Assembly: GCA_946002345.1 (NCBI GenBank)
Contig: CAMFZA010000011.1
Coordinates: forward strand, 1-15,144
DNA: 15,144 bases
Reading direction: 5' to 3'
Source: an uncultured Phascolarctobacterium sp.
GTDB lineage: Bacteria > Bacillota > Negativicutes > Acidaminococcales > Acidaminococcaceae
The notes under the pieces were generated by a model. It ran no database searches. It was not told where the DNA came from and saw nothing but the letters and a program-made list of their open reading frames with translations. Made by a program: the position numbers and the translations under genes. Of the stretch, positions 1 through 5,895 are shown in pieces. Numbering within the stretch: the stretch's first letter is position 1; the number at the start of each line of letters is the position of its first letter.

Positions 1-68
1 GGATTTTTTAAGATTATTTTATTTTTATAATTATGAGTGTATAAAAATTAATTGCGTATTTTTCGAAG

Positions 69-548
69 TTATTTATTATACTTCTCGCCCCTACTAATCT
101 TAAAGGCGCGATAGATTTGCTCGATTAAAAGGAGACGAATCATTTGATGGGTGAAGGTCATTTTGGAAAAGCTCAAGGCGAAATCCACACGCTTACGCAA
201 GGCATCCGTATAGCCAAAGGCACCCCCTATAACGAAGGTGATATGGCTAGTGCCTGATAAGGTCAGGCTATCAATTTTTTCCGCCAGCTCAGGGCTAGAA
301 ATTTGCTTGCCAATTACATCCAGCAAAACCACGTAAGAATTTTCCGGAATGATGGCCATGAGCCGCGCTGTTTCCTTTTCTAGCACCTGCTGCTTTATGG
401 CAGGACTGGGGTCCTCGGGCATACGCTCCTCGTTTATCGCTATGGTTTCCAGCTTGCAAAAGGGAGACAAGCGCTTGGTGAATTCCGCAATGCCTGCATC
501 CAAATATTTTTCTTTAATCTTGCCCACGCAAGCAATGGTTATTTTCAC
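69..548 (-). CDS. rlmH: RlmH, 23S rRNA (pseudouridine1915-N3)-methyltransferase
   Basis: A cytosolic SPOUT-class methyltransferase that methylates pseudouridine 1915 in helix 69 of 23S rRNA, using S-adenosylmethionine on assembled 70S ribosomes. The 159 residues equal the usual length. The N-terminus MKITIACVGKIKEKY, the SAM-pocket motif FVIGGAFGY (about 105-113) and the C-terminal EQIYRAFKI knot segment are all present. The start is GTG, and it overlaps the TGA of the upstream htrA by 4 bases (GTGA), so translation is probably coupled. It is the last gene of walJ-htrA-rlmH; no terminator is visible in the 68 bases left to the window edge. The C-terminus reads KYNK, where the family normally has YH followed by K or R, so the conserved histidine is replaced by asparagine (AAT). 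The family assignment is secure; full activity is less certain. Confidence 0.96.
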   Translation of the reverse strand: MKITIACVGKIKEKYLDAGIAEFTKRLSPFCKLETIAINEERMPEDPSPAIKQQVLEKETARLMAIIPENSYVVLLDVIGKQISSPELAEKIDSLTLSGTSHITFVIGGAFGYTDALRKRVDFALSFSKMTFTHQMIRLLLIEQIYRAFKISRGEKYNK

Positions 549-1645
549 TTGCCATAGCCCTCGGGCACTTCTTCCAAGGTAATGGTCTTGGTCATAGTAT
601 CGCCGCTACGCATGATAACCAAATCCACAGCCTGGCCCACCTTGCACTCTGCAACCTTGGCACTCAGCTCACCGGTAGTCTTTACTCTAGCACCATTAAA
701 GTTCAAAATAATATCGGAGGAACGGATATTAGCCTTCGCCGCAGGTCCGTTGGGAATAACCTTCATAATGAAAACACCATTGTGTAAATCCACATCAAAG
801 CCAAAGCGTTCAGCAATAGCCTTATCAATCATGGAAATGCCTAAATAGGGACGAGCAACACGGCCGCGCTCCTGCAGCTCCTTCAAAATAGGCTTGGCAG
901 TATTGATGGGAATGGCAAAGCCAATGCCCTCCACGCCGCCACGAGCGATTTTAGCACTGTTGATGCCCACAACCTCGCCATCTGCATTCACCAGAGCACC
1001 ACCGCTGTTGCCTGGGTTAATGGCTGCGTCGGTCTGAATCAAATTAAATTTTCGATCGCCAATCTCAATGCTGCGATTCAAGGAACTGATAACACCCACG
1101 GTAACGCTACCGCGGAACTCCAAGCCCAGGGGGTTACCGATAGCGATGGCAGGCTCGCCTACCTGCAAGGTATCACTGTCACCAAATTCAGCCACGGTCA
1201 AATCCTTAGCATCAATCTTGACAACTGCCAAATCGGTTGCCGGGTCGGCGCCCAGCACCTTGCCCTTTACGCTGCGACCATCAGCGAGGCTGACAATGAT
1301 TTCGGAAGCACCCTCCACCACGTGGTTATTGGTAGCAATGTAGCCAGCCTTGTCATAAATTACGCCACTACCAGTACCCTTATCAGTAAAATAAACACGA
1401 TTAAAAAAGTCGCGCACATAGCCCTTATTAGTGATGCCCACTACAGCAGGCCCCACCCTTTTGGCAGCTCTCACAATGGGGGTGTTACGAGCAGAGCTCA
1501 GCTGCTGCTCCTGCTTTGCAGGAGTCTTTTCAGCCACAGCAGCAGAGGTTTTGCTATCACCACAGCCGGCAATAAGTACTGCTGCGCCCACCAGGCCACA
1601 GGCTAAGATATTCAGTGCTTTTTTCCAAGTAATTTTTTGCATCAT
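545..1645 (-). CDS. htrA: HtrA/DegP-family S1C serine protease with PDZ domain, probable lipoprotein
   Basis: A cell-envelope quality-control protease and chaperone that degrades misfolded exported proteins. I start it at ATG 1645 (366 residues) because a GGAG at 1651-1654 sits 5 bases upstream. The longer frame opening with TTG at 1675 has no ribosome site. The catalytic triad is His108 (TNNHVVEGA), Asp138 (TDLAVVKID) and Ser214 (GNSGGAL). A single PDZ domain spans about 265-360. The N-terminus has a basic, then hydrophobic signal ending in LIAG before Cys28, which fits a lipobox cleaved by signal peptidase II. Many Bacillota HtrA proteins instead keep a transmembrane anchor. A low-complexity linker (about 30-55) follows the cysteine. 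It lies between walJ, 32 bases upstream, and the overlapping rlmH, the same neighbours as in the wal locus. The protease call is firm; lipidation is inferred. Confidence 0.94.
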   Translation of the reverse strand: MMQKITWKKALNILACGLVGAAVLIAGCGDSKTSAAVAEKTPAKQEQQLSSARNTPIVRAAKRVGPAVVGITNKGYVRDFFNRVYFTDKGTGSGVIYDKAGYIATNNHVVEGASEIIVSLADGRSVKGKVLGADPATDLAVVKIDAKDLTVAEFGDSDTLQVGEPAIAIGNPLGLEFRGSVTVGVISSLNRSIEIGDRKFNLIQTDAAINPGNSGGALVNADGEVVGINSAKIARGGVEGIGFAIPINTAKPILKELQERGRVARPYLGISMIDKAIAERFGFDVDLHNGVFIMKVIPNGPAAKANIRSSDIILNFNGARVKTTGELSAKVAECKVGQAVDLVIMRSGDTMTKTITLEEVPEGYGK

Positions 1646-1677
1646 CTTCACTCCTTGCATCGAAGTATTCATCAAAA

Positions 1678-2502
1678 TTAGTCTTCAAACAAACCGGGCA
1701 AGGCCATTTGTCCTGTCAGGTAATCGGCCACAGGCTGGTGCTGATTAGCCACCAAAAGCCTTGTTTCCTGCAGCCTTTTTTTGCTATCCAGGATATTCTT
1801 TACGGTATCCAGGGCTAGCTTGGGCAAATTGTTTTGCTCGCTCAAGTGGGCCAAAAAAATTCTCCTGGGCATTTTTTCCAGCTGAAGTAAAAACTGTCCT
1901 GCCGTATTATTGGACAAATGCCCTCTGGTACCCAAAATACGCTGCTTCAGCTCGTAGGGATAGCTGCCATTTTTCAGCATTTCCACATCATGGTTGGCCT
2001 CTAAAACCAGCACATCACTGCCTTGCACCGCCTCCCGCACCTCCGGTGTCACAAAGCCCGTATCCGTTACATAGGTGCATTTTGTCTCACCACTACGCCA
2101 AAGGAAGCTGTAGCCCTGGGGCTGTGCCGCATCGTGGGACGTAGCAAAGCAGGCAATGCTCACATCCCCCACCAACAGGCGCTGACCAGTCAACCGACAG
2201 TTAGCACGGTTCAGTTCGGGATAGCGGCTGAAAACCGCGCGCCAAGTGCCCTGACTAGCATACAGGGGTACCTGATATTTTTTGGCAAAGGTAACAATAC
2301 CCTTCACATGGTCAACATGCTCGTGAGTCACAAAAACTCCGTCCAATTCCTCGGGGGAAGCACCCACCTGCTGCATGCGCTTCACCAGTTCACGACAGCT
2401 GATGCCCACATCTACTAAAAAACGTTGGCTGTCGGTGCTGATTAGGGCTGCATTCCCCTTGCTGCCACTGGCCAGCATCACAACCTGAAAATCTTTCGCC
2501 AA
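1678..2502 (-). CDS. walJ: WalJ/YycJ metallo-beta-lactamase-fold hydrolase
   Basis: A metallo-beta-lactamase-fold protein of the YycJ/WalJ family. Members are thought to act as nucleases or in coordinating cell division with replication; the substrate is not settled. Visible motifs are LASGSKGNAALIS near the N-terminus, the zinc motif THEHVDH, TSHDAAQPQG, the aspartate in YVTDTGF, LEANHD, GHLSNNTAG and LAHLSEQNN. These cover the metal ligands expected of the fold. The frame can open with GTG at 2511, but the GGAG at 2513-2516 is then only 1 base away. TTG at 2502 lies 10 bases from it and is the better start (274 residues), although a GTG start cannot be excluded. It opens the walJ-htrA-rlmH operon behind an extended -10 promoter. 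The walRK two-component genes that often precede it are absent from this window. Confidence 0.93.
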   Translation of the reverse strand: MAKDFQVVMLASGSKGNAALISTDSQRFLVDVGISCRELVKRMQQVGASPEELDGVFVTHEHVDHVKGIVTFAKKYQVPLYASQGTWRAVFSRYPELNRANCRLTGQRLLVGDVSIACFATSHDAAQPQGYSFLWRSGETKCTYVTDTGFVTPEVREAVQGSDVLVLEANHDVEMLKNGSYPYELKQRILGTRGHLSNNTAGQFLLQLEKMPRRIFLAHLSEQNNLPKLALDTVKNILDSKKRLQETRLLVANQHQPVADYLTGQMALPGLFED

Positions 2503-2527
2503 AATTGGCACACTCCTATCACTAAAC

Positions 2528-2539
2528 GGTTATATTATA
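2528..2539 (-). promoter_or_regulatory. Promoter of walJ-htrA-rlmH, extended -10
   Basis: The minus strand carries TGTTATAAT: a perfect TATAAT at 2534-2539 preceded by TG plus one base. No good -35 hexamer stands 16-18 bases upstream. Transcription would begin near 2527, giving a leader of about 25 bases to the TTG start. The site is inferred from sequence only. Confidence 0.55.
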
Positions 2540-2589
2540 ACAGAGAAATTTAACATTTTTGTGGCATTTTCGTAAAAATCATGCTACGA

Positions 2590-2629
2590 AAGCGAAAAAG
2601 GTGCACCAACCAACGAAGTCAGTGCACCT
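2590..2629 (-). terminator. Intrinsic terminator of fakB-fakA-perR
   Basis: A perfect 8-base-pair stem (AGGTGCAC at 2622-2629 on the minus strand, pairing with GTGCACCT at 2599-2606) encloses a 15-base loop. On the minus strand it runs into five T residues (2595-2599). It lies 12 bases past the perR stop codon and upstream of the walJ promoter, so it separates the two operons. Confidence 0.85.
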
Positions 2630-2641
2630 CTGTCCAATCCA

Positions 2642-3073
2642 TTAATGCAGCTTAAGGCATTTAGGGCACAGACCATAAAAATAAAACTGTCCCCCTGTAA
2701 TTGAATAGCCATTTTGATCCTTTACCATAGCCATCAGCTGCTCACGCACCTCTTTACTCAAGGGTACATCCTGAATATGTCCACATTCTTTGCAGCAAAG
2801 GTGGTAATGCTCGTGCATATTGGCATCATAACGATAGCTATCCTCACCTGCATTAAGAATCTGAATTGCCTTAATATCTCGCAGTATCTCCACCGTTTTG
2901 TACACGGTAGCAAAGCTCATGGCCGGATATTTGGGCTGCAGCTTGCTATACAGCATTTCGGCATTGGGATGCCAGGGCTGTTCTGCCAAAGCCTCATATA
3001 CGGCTAAACGTTGTGGTGTTACCTTATAACCATGATTTCGAAGTAGAGCGGTAAGCTCCTGACTAGTAAGCAT
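2642..3073 (-). CDS. perR: Fur-family metalloregulator, PerR type
   Basis: A DNA-binding repressor of the Fur superfamily, 143 residues. The N-terminal winged helix contains TPQRLAVYEAL and the recognition region SFATVYKTVEIL. The regulatory metal ligands His35, Asp83, His89, His91 and Asp102 line up with the five used by B. subtilis PerR (His37, Asp85, His91, His93, Asp104). Asp83 in particular favours PerR (peroxide sensing by metal-catalysed histidine oxidation) over Fur or Zur. Two CxxC pairs (Cys94/Cys97 and Cys136/Cys139) form the structural zinc site. The ATG start has a GGAG 9 bases upstream that overlaps the end of fakA, which stops 6 bases before. It is therefore translated from the fakB-fakA mRNA. 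I see no classic Per box beside it. The family is certain; PerR rather than another Fur-like sensor is a strong inference. Confidence 0.92.
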   Translation of the reverse strand: MLTSQELTALLRNHGYKVTPQRLAVYEALAEQPWHPNAEMLYSKLQPKYPAMSFATVYKTVEILRDIKAIQILNAGEDSYRYDANMHEHYHLCCKECGHIQDVPLSKEVREQLMAMVKDQNGYSITGGQFYFYGLCPKCLKLH

Positions 3074-3079
3074 GCAACA

Positions 3080-4690
3080 TCACTCCATTGCTAACAACAG
3101 GGGATACAAGGGCTGTCCCCCATAAAAAACTTCTACTTCCCAATCCTCATTCATTGCTTCTAATTTCTCTGCCAGCGCACCAGCAGCTTCCTCATCCAAA
3201 TCCGCACCATAATACAGGCTCAAAAGCTCATAATCACCGCCACTCAGCATTTTTTCCAGTGTCTCGGCAATGCTAGCGCCGGTGCAGACAATTTTATCAT
3301 TAAGGATGCCCAGATAATCGCCCTGGTGTACCTCCAGTCCATTCACCACACTGTCGCGCACAGCCACGGTGACACTGCCGCTGGCAGCCTCCTTGGCCTC
3401 CTTCGTCATCACCACAGTGTTCTCGTCCAAGCTGCGGGTAGCGTCGAAGTGCAATAAGGCAGCCAAGCCCTGAGCCATATTAGTGGTGGGCACAAAGGAT
3501 ACCTTAGAATTACCCAAAAGCTTCCGCACCTGCTCTGCTGCCAAAATAATATTTTTATTATTGGGCAGGATAATATACTGCTCACAGGTACCATTTTCGA
3601 TGGCCTGCACAAAATCCTCCACCGGAGGGTTCATGCTCTGCCCGCCGCTGATGATTTCTGCAGCACCCATCTCATGCATAATGCGGGCAATGCCTTCACC
3701 TGCAGCTACGGTAAGCACGCCCACGCCATGCTTCACAGGCTGAATATCTTCTGCAGTGAACAGTCGGTTTTCGTGCTGGTCACGCATGTTCTCGATCTTA
3801 ATATCATGGAGTGTGCCCCATTGTTGAGCAGTGTTCAGTGCATTGCCGGGATTTTTGGTGTGAATATGTACCTTGACAATATCCTCTATCACAGCAACAA
3901 TCATAGAATTGCCCAGACCCTGCAGTGCTTCGCTCACGGTCTTTTTATCAACGCTGGCACCCTTAACAATGAACTCCGTACAATAGGGGTATTCCAAATC
4001 CAGGGGCTCCACGCCCAGCTTCACACTAGCAGCACGAGGAGCAACCTCCAGCACCTGGCAATCGTGCCCTCTCAGGCCCGCTAAGCAGCCTTCAAAGAAG
4101 ACGATGAGACCCTGTCCCCCGGCATCAACCACACCTGCCGCCTTGAGGGCAGGCAGCTTCTCAGGAGTCAGCGCCAGCTCCTCCTTGCCGGACCGAATAG
4201 CCGCTAAAAGCACATCCTCCAAGCTCACGTTATCGCTACGCACTGCCTGATAGGCGCCCTTAGCCATGCCACGGGCCACAGTCAGAATTGTGCCCTCCAC
4301 GGGCTTGGCCACACTTCTATAGGCATACAAAATGCCAAACTGAAAGGCTTTACCGATTTCCGTATTATTCAAGGTTTTTTTGCCGGCTACACCCTTGCCA
4401 ATGCCTCTGAGCAATTGGGACAGAATGACGCCGGAATTGCCGCGAGCACCCATAATCGCACTCCGGGCAGCAGCAGCGCCAACCTCGCCTGCCTCGGCTG
4501 TATCGCTCATAGCACTGATTTCTTTGGCCACTGAAGCCATGGTATGCATCATATTCGTGCCAGTATCACCATCAGGAACCGGAAATACATTCAGCTCGTT
4601 GATAGCCTCATAATTCTTCTCAAAGCTATGATAAGCTCCCAGCAGCATGTCCTTGACCTGCTTGCCAGTGATCTCCTTCATTAACTCCAT
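3080..4690 (-). CDS. fakA: Fatty acid kinase subunit FakA (DAK2/DhaL-domain protein)
   Basis: The ATP-binding subunit of the fatty acid kinase. It phosphorylates fatty acids presented by a FakB protein, giving acyl-phosphates for phospholipid synthesis. The 536 residues contain an N-terminal DhaL-like kinase domain (about 1-205). Its metal/ATP motif NVFPVPDGDTGTN (34-46) carries Asp40 and Asp42, and it is followed by MGARGNSGVILSQLLRG and GVVDAGGQGL. A middle domain holds YCTEF (236-240) and VHIHTKNPG with the paired histidines 275 and 277. The C-terminal third has the DegV-like fold of the family. The first ATG (4690) has a GGAG 4 bases upstream. A second ATG at 4681 is possible but its ribosome site is 3 bases away. 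The partner gene fakB ends 20 bases upstream and perR begins 6 bases downstream, so the three form one operon. Confidence 0.94.
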   Translation of the reverse strand: MELMKEITGKQVKDMLLGAYHSFEKNYEAINELNVFPVPDGDTGTNMMHTMASVAKEISAMSDTAEAGEVGAAAARSAIMGARGNSGVILSQLLRGIGKGVAGKKTLNNTEIGKAFQFGILYAYRSVAKPVEGTILTVARGMAKGAYQAVRSDNVSLEDVLLAAIRSGKEELALTPEKLPALKAAGVVDAGGQGLIVFFEGCLAGLRGHDCQVLEVAPRAASVKLGVEPLDLEYPYCTEFIVKGASVDKKTVSEALQGLGNSMIVAVIEDIVKVHIHTKNPGNALNTAQQWGTLHDIKIENMRDQHENRLFTAEDIQPVKHGVGVLTVAAGEGIARIMHEMGAAEIISGGQSMNPPVEDFVQAIENGTCEQYIILPNNKNIILAAEQVRKLLGNSKVSFVPTTNMAQGLAALLHFDATRSLDENTVVMTKEAKEAASGSVTVAVRDSVVNGLEVHQGDYLGILNDKIVCTGASIAETLEKMLSGGDYELLSLYYGADLDEEAAGALAEKLEAMNEDWEVEVFYGGQPLYPLLLAME

Positions 4691-4710
4691 CTCACTCCCA
4701 CACCTTTCCT

Positions 4711-5571
4711 TTAGGCCTTACGGCGTACAAACACGCCAATCGCTCCAGGCCCAAGATGAGCTGCCAGAACAGTACCAATACTGGTCACCATTACCGGCAC
4801 CCCGGGGTAACGCTCCTGCATTTCAGCAGCCAAAGCCTGGGCCTCGTCAGGCACCACAGCATGGGCCACGAAAATTGCTTCGATAGGGTCATGGGTGCAG
4901 GCCAGTTCAACCATCCTCTTCAAAATCTTTTTGCGGGTGCGTGCCTTATCACCAATGAGCAGCTTGCCCTCCCTATCAAGATGAACAATGGGGCGAATGC
5001 CCAATATATTGCCAACCAAAGCGCCTACCGCACCAATGCGGCCGCCCTTTTGCAGGTAATCTAAAGTTTTTACAGTGAAATAGGTTTCCGTACGCAGCGC
5101 ACAATCACGGGCAAAGGCTTCCAGCTGGTCCATATCCTCCACGCCGGAGTCTGCGAGACGCAATACCTCCATTGCCATGCCGCTAAGAGGGCAGGCAGCA
5201 GTCAAGCCGTCCACAACGCGAATATCGGAGCCCTTGACCTCCTTCATCACCTGCTTAGCAACCATGCAGCAGGTTTGGTAGGTTCCGCTGAGCACGCTAT
5301 CCACAGCAATACAAATCACCTTTTTGCCCTCTTGGACTAAATTACTAAAAAAGTCGTGAATATAGCCCACGGGCGGCTGGGAGGTACCGGGAAGCTGTCC
5401 GCTCTTTTCCACCATAGCAAACATTTCCTCCAAGGAACGGTCACCGTCCCACCATTCTTCGTTGCCATGGCGAGCAATCAAACGCAACACATGACAGCGA
5501 GGGTCATCCTTCAAAGGGGTTTCATGGGATACTGCGATTGTATCCACAACTACATGTATTTTATCCTGCAT
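4711..5571 (-). CDS. fakB: DegV-family fatty-acid-binding protein (FakB)
   Basis: A DegV-fold protein of 286 residues that binds a fatty acid and presents its carboxylate to FakA for phosphorylation. Supporting motifs are TSQPPVGY (Thr63-Ser64, carboxylate contact), SVLSGTYQT (about 92-100), TLDYLQKGGRIGA, and the C-terminal HLGPGAIGVF with His272, which matches the conserved ligand histidine. The usual DegV opening (VTDSTADLP) is altered to VVDTIAVSHETPL, so this member is somewhat divergent at its N-terminus. The ATG is well placed: AGGAGG stands 5 bases upstream. Being directly followed by fakA strongly supports the FakB role over an orphan DegV. Chain-length preference cannot be read from the sequence. 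Its upstream region holds at least one promoter and, further up, a terminator hairpin that could attenuate transcripts entering the gene. Confidence 0.93.
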   Translation of the reverse strand: MQDKIHVVVDTIAVSHETPLKDDPRCHVLRLIARHGNEEWWDGDRSLEEMFAMVEKSGQLPGTSQPPVGYIHDFFSNLVQEGKKVICIAVDSVLSGTYQTCCMVAKQVMKEVKGSDIRVVDGLTAACPLSGMAMEVLRLADSGVEDMDQLEAFARDCALRTETYFTVKTLDYLQKGGRIGAVGALVGNILGIRPIVHLDREGKLLIGDKARTRKKILKRMVELACTHDPIEAIFVAHAVVPDEAQALAAEMQERYPGVPVMVTSIGTVLAAHLGPGAIGVFVRRKA

Positions 5572-5640
5572 ATAAGCCTCCTGTAGGGTGTTTTTAGCAT
5601 AAAAAGGAAAATTTTCCGCACTTATTCCATGTTAACTTAT

Positions 5641-5649
5641 ATTGTACCA
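5641..5649 (-). promoter_or_regulatory. Promoter of fakB-fakA-perR, extended -10
   Basis: The minus strand reads TGGTACAAT: hexamer TACAAT at 5641-5646 with an upstream TG. The best -35 (TGGCAA-like) is weak. Transcription would start near 5634, leaving a leader of about 60 bases. A GTTAAC-containing repeat covers the predicted start point, and a second copy lies about 58 bases upstream, so an operator role is possible. Confidence 0.45.
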
Positions 5650-5728
5650 TAATTCTTGTTTTTTTGCCACTATATATAGGATTATCCTGTTAACTTTTGC
5701 TAATCACATGGTGAAACTAGAAAAAGGC

Positions 5729-5756
5729 AAAAAAAAAAGCCCTTACGAAGAAGGGC
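5729..5756 (-). terminator. Intrinsic terminator after the LCP gene
   Basis: On the minus strand GCCCTT pairs with AAGGGC around a CTTCGT loop (5739-5756) and is followed by ten T residues (5729-5738). It lies 140 bases beyond the LCP stop codon, with a promoter-like element in between. It may therefore end the Nudix-LCP mRNA, end a very short separate RNA, or attenuate a long fakB leader. Confidence 0.85.
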
Positions 5757-5783
5757 CAAATGAGGGGCTGTTTTGATGATACT

Positions 5784-5812
5784 AGTATACCATTATTGTA
5801 TACAAAATGCAA
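5784..5812 (-). promoter_or_regulatory. Promoter-like element with a GTATAC palindrome in its spacer
   Basis: On the minus strand TTGCAT (5807-5812) is followed by exactly 17 bases and TATACT (5784-5789), with TG plus one base in front of the -10. The spacer holds the perfect palindrome TTGTATACAA (5796-5805), and a second GTATAC (5785-5790) overlaps the -10. Predicted start is near 5777, only about 40 bases before the terminator hairpin ends. No gene begins between the two. Confidence 0.5.
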
Positions 5813-5895
5813 GAGTTTTTTTGTAATTTTTCTAACAATTTTTTGGCGTTTTTATGAGCTGTTACGATGTAATTGACGCCTTATGCTCCGGCCAA

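Larger units (their letters stand above)
5572..5895. other. Non-coding stretch between the LCP gene and fakB
   Basis: This 324-base gap has no credible coding frame. Read on the minus strand it contains, in order: about 80 bases of AT-rich sequence after the LCP stop, a promoter-like element with GTATAC palindromes (5784-5812), a strong intrinsic terminator (5729-5756), a second promoter (5641-5649) and the fakB ribosome site. Two further motifs are seen: the palindrome GGAAAATTTTCC at 5606-5617, and two copies of TGTTAACTT (plus-strand sense) at 5630-5638 and 5688-5696. Confidence 0.7.

Noticed and set aside
1..68. Possible terminator or further gene after rlmH
   Set aside because: AT-rich sequence with no stem followed by T residues and no coding frame that can be judged at the edge.
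1646..1675. Longer HtrA start (TTG 1675 or ATG 1672 or 1660)
   Set aside because: The ribosome site GGAG lies inside this extension, and the signal peptide is better formed from ATG 1645.
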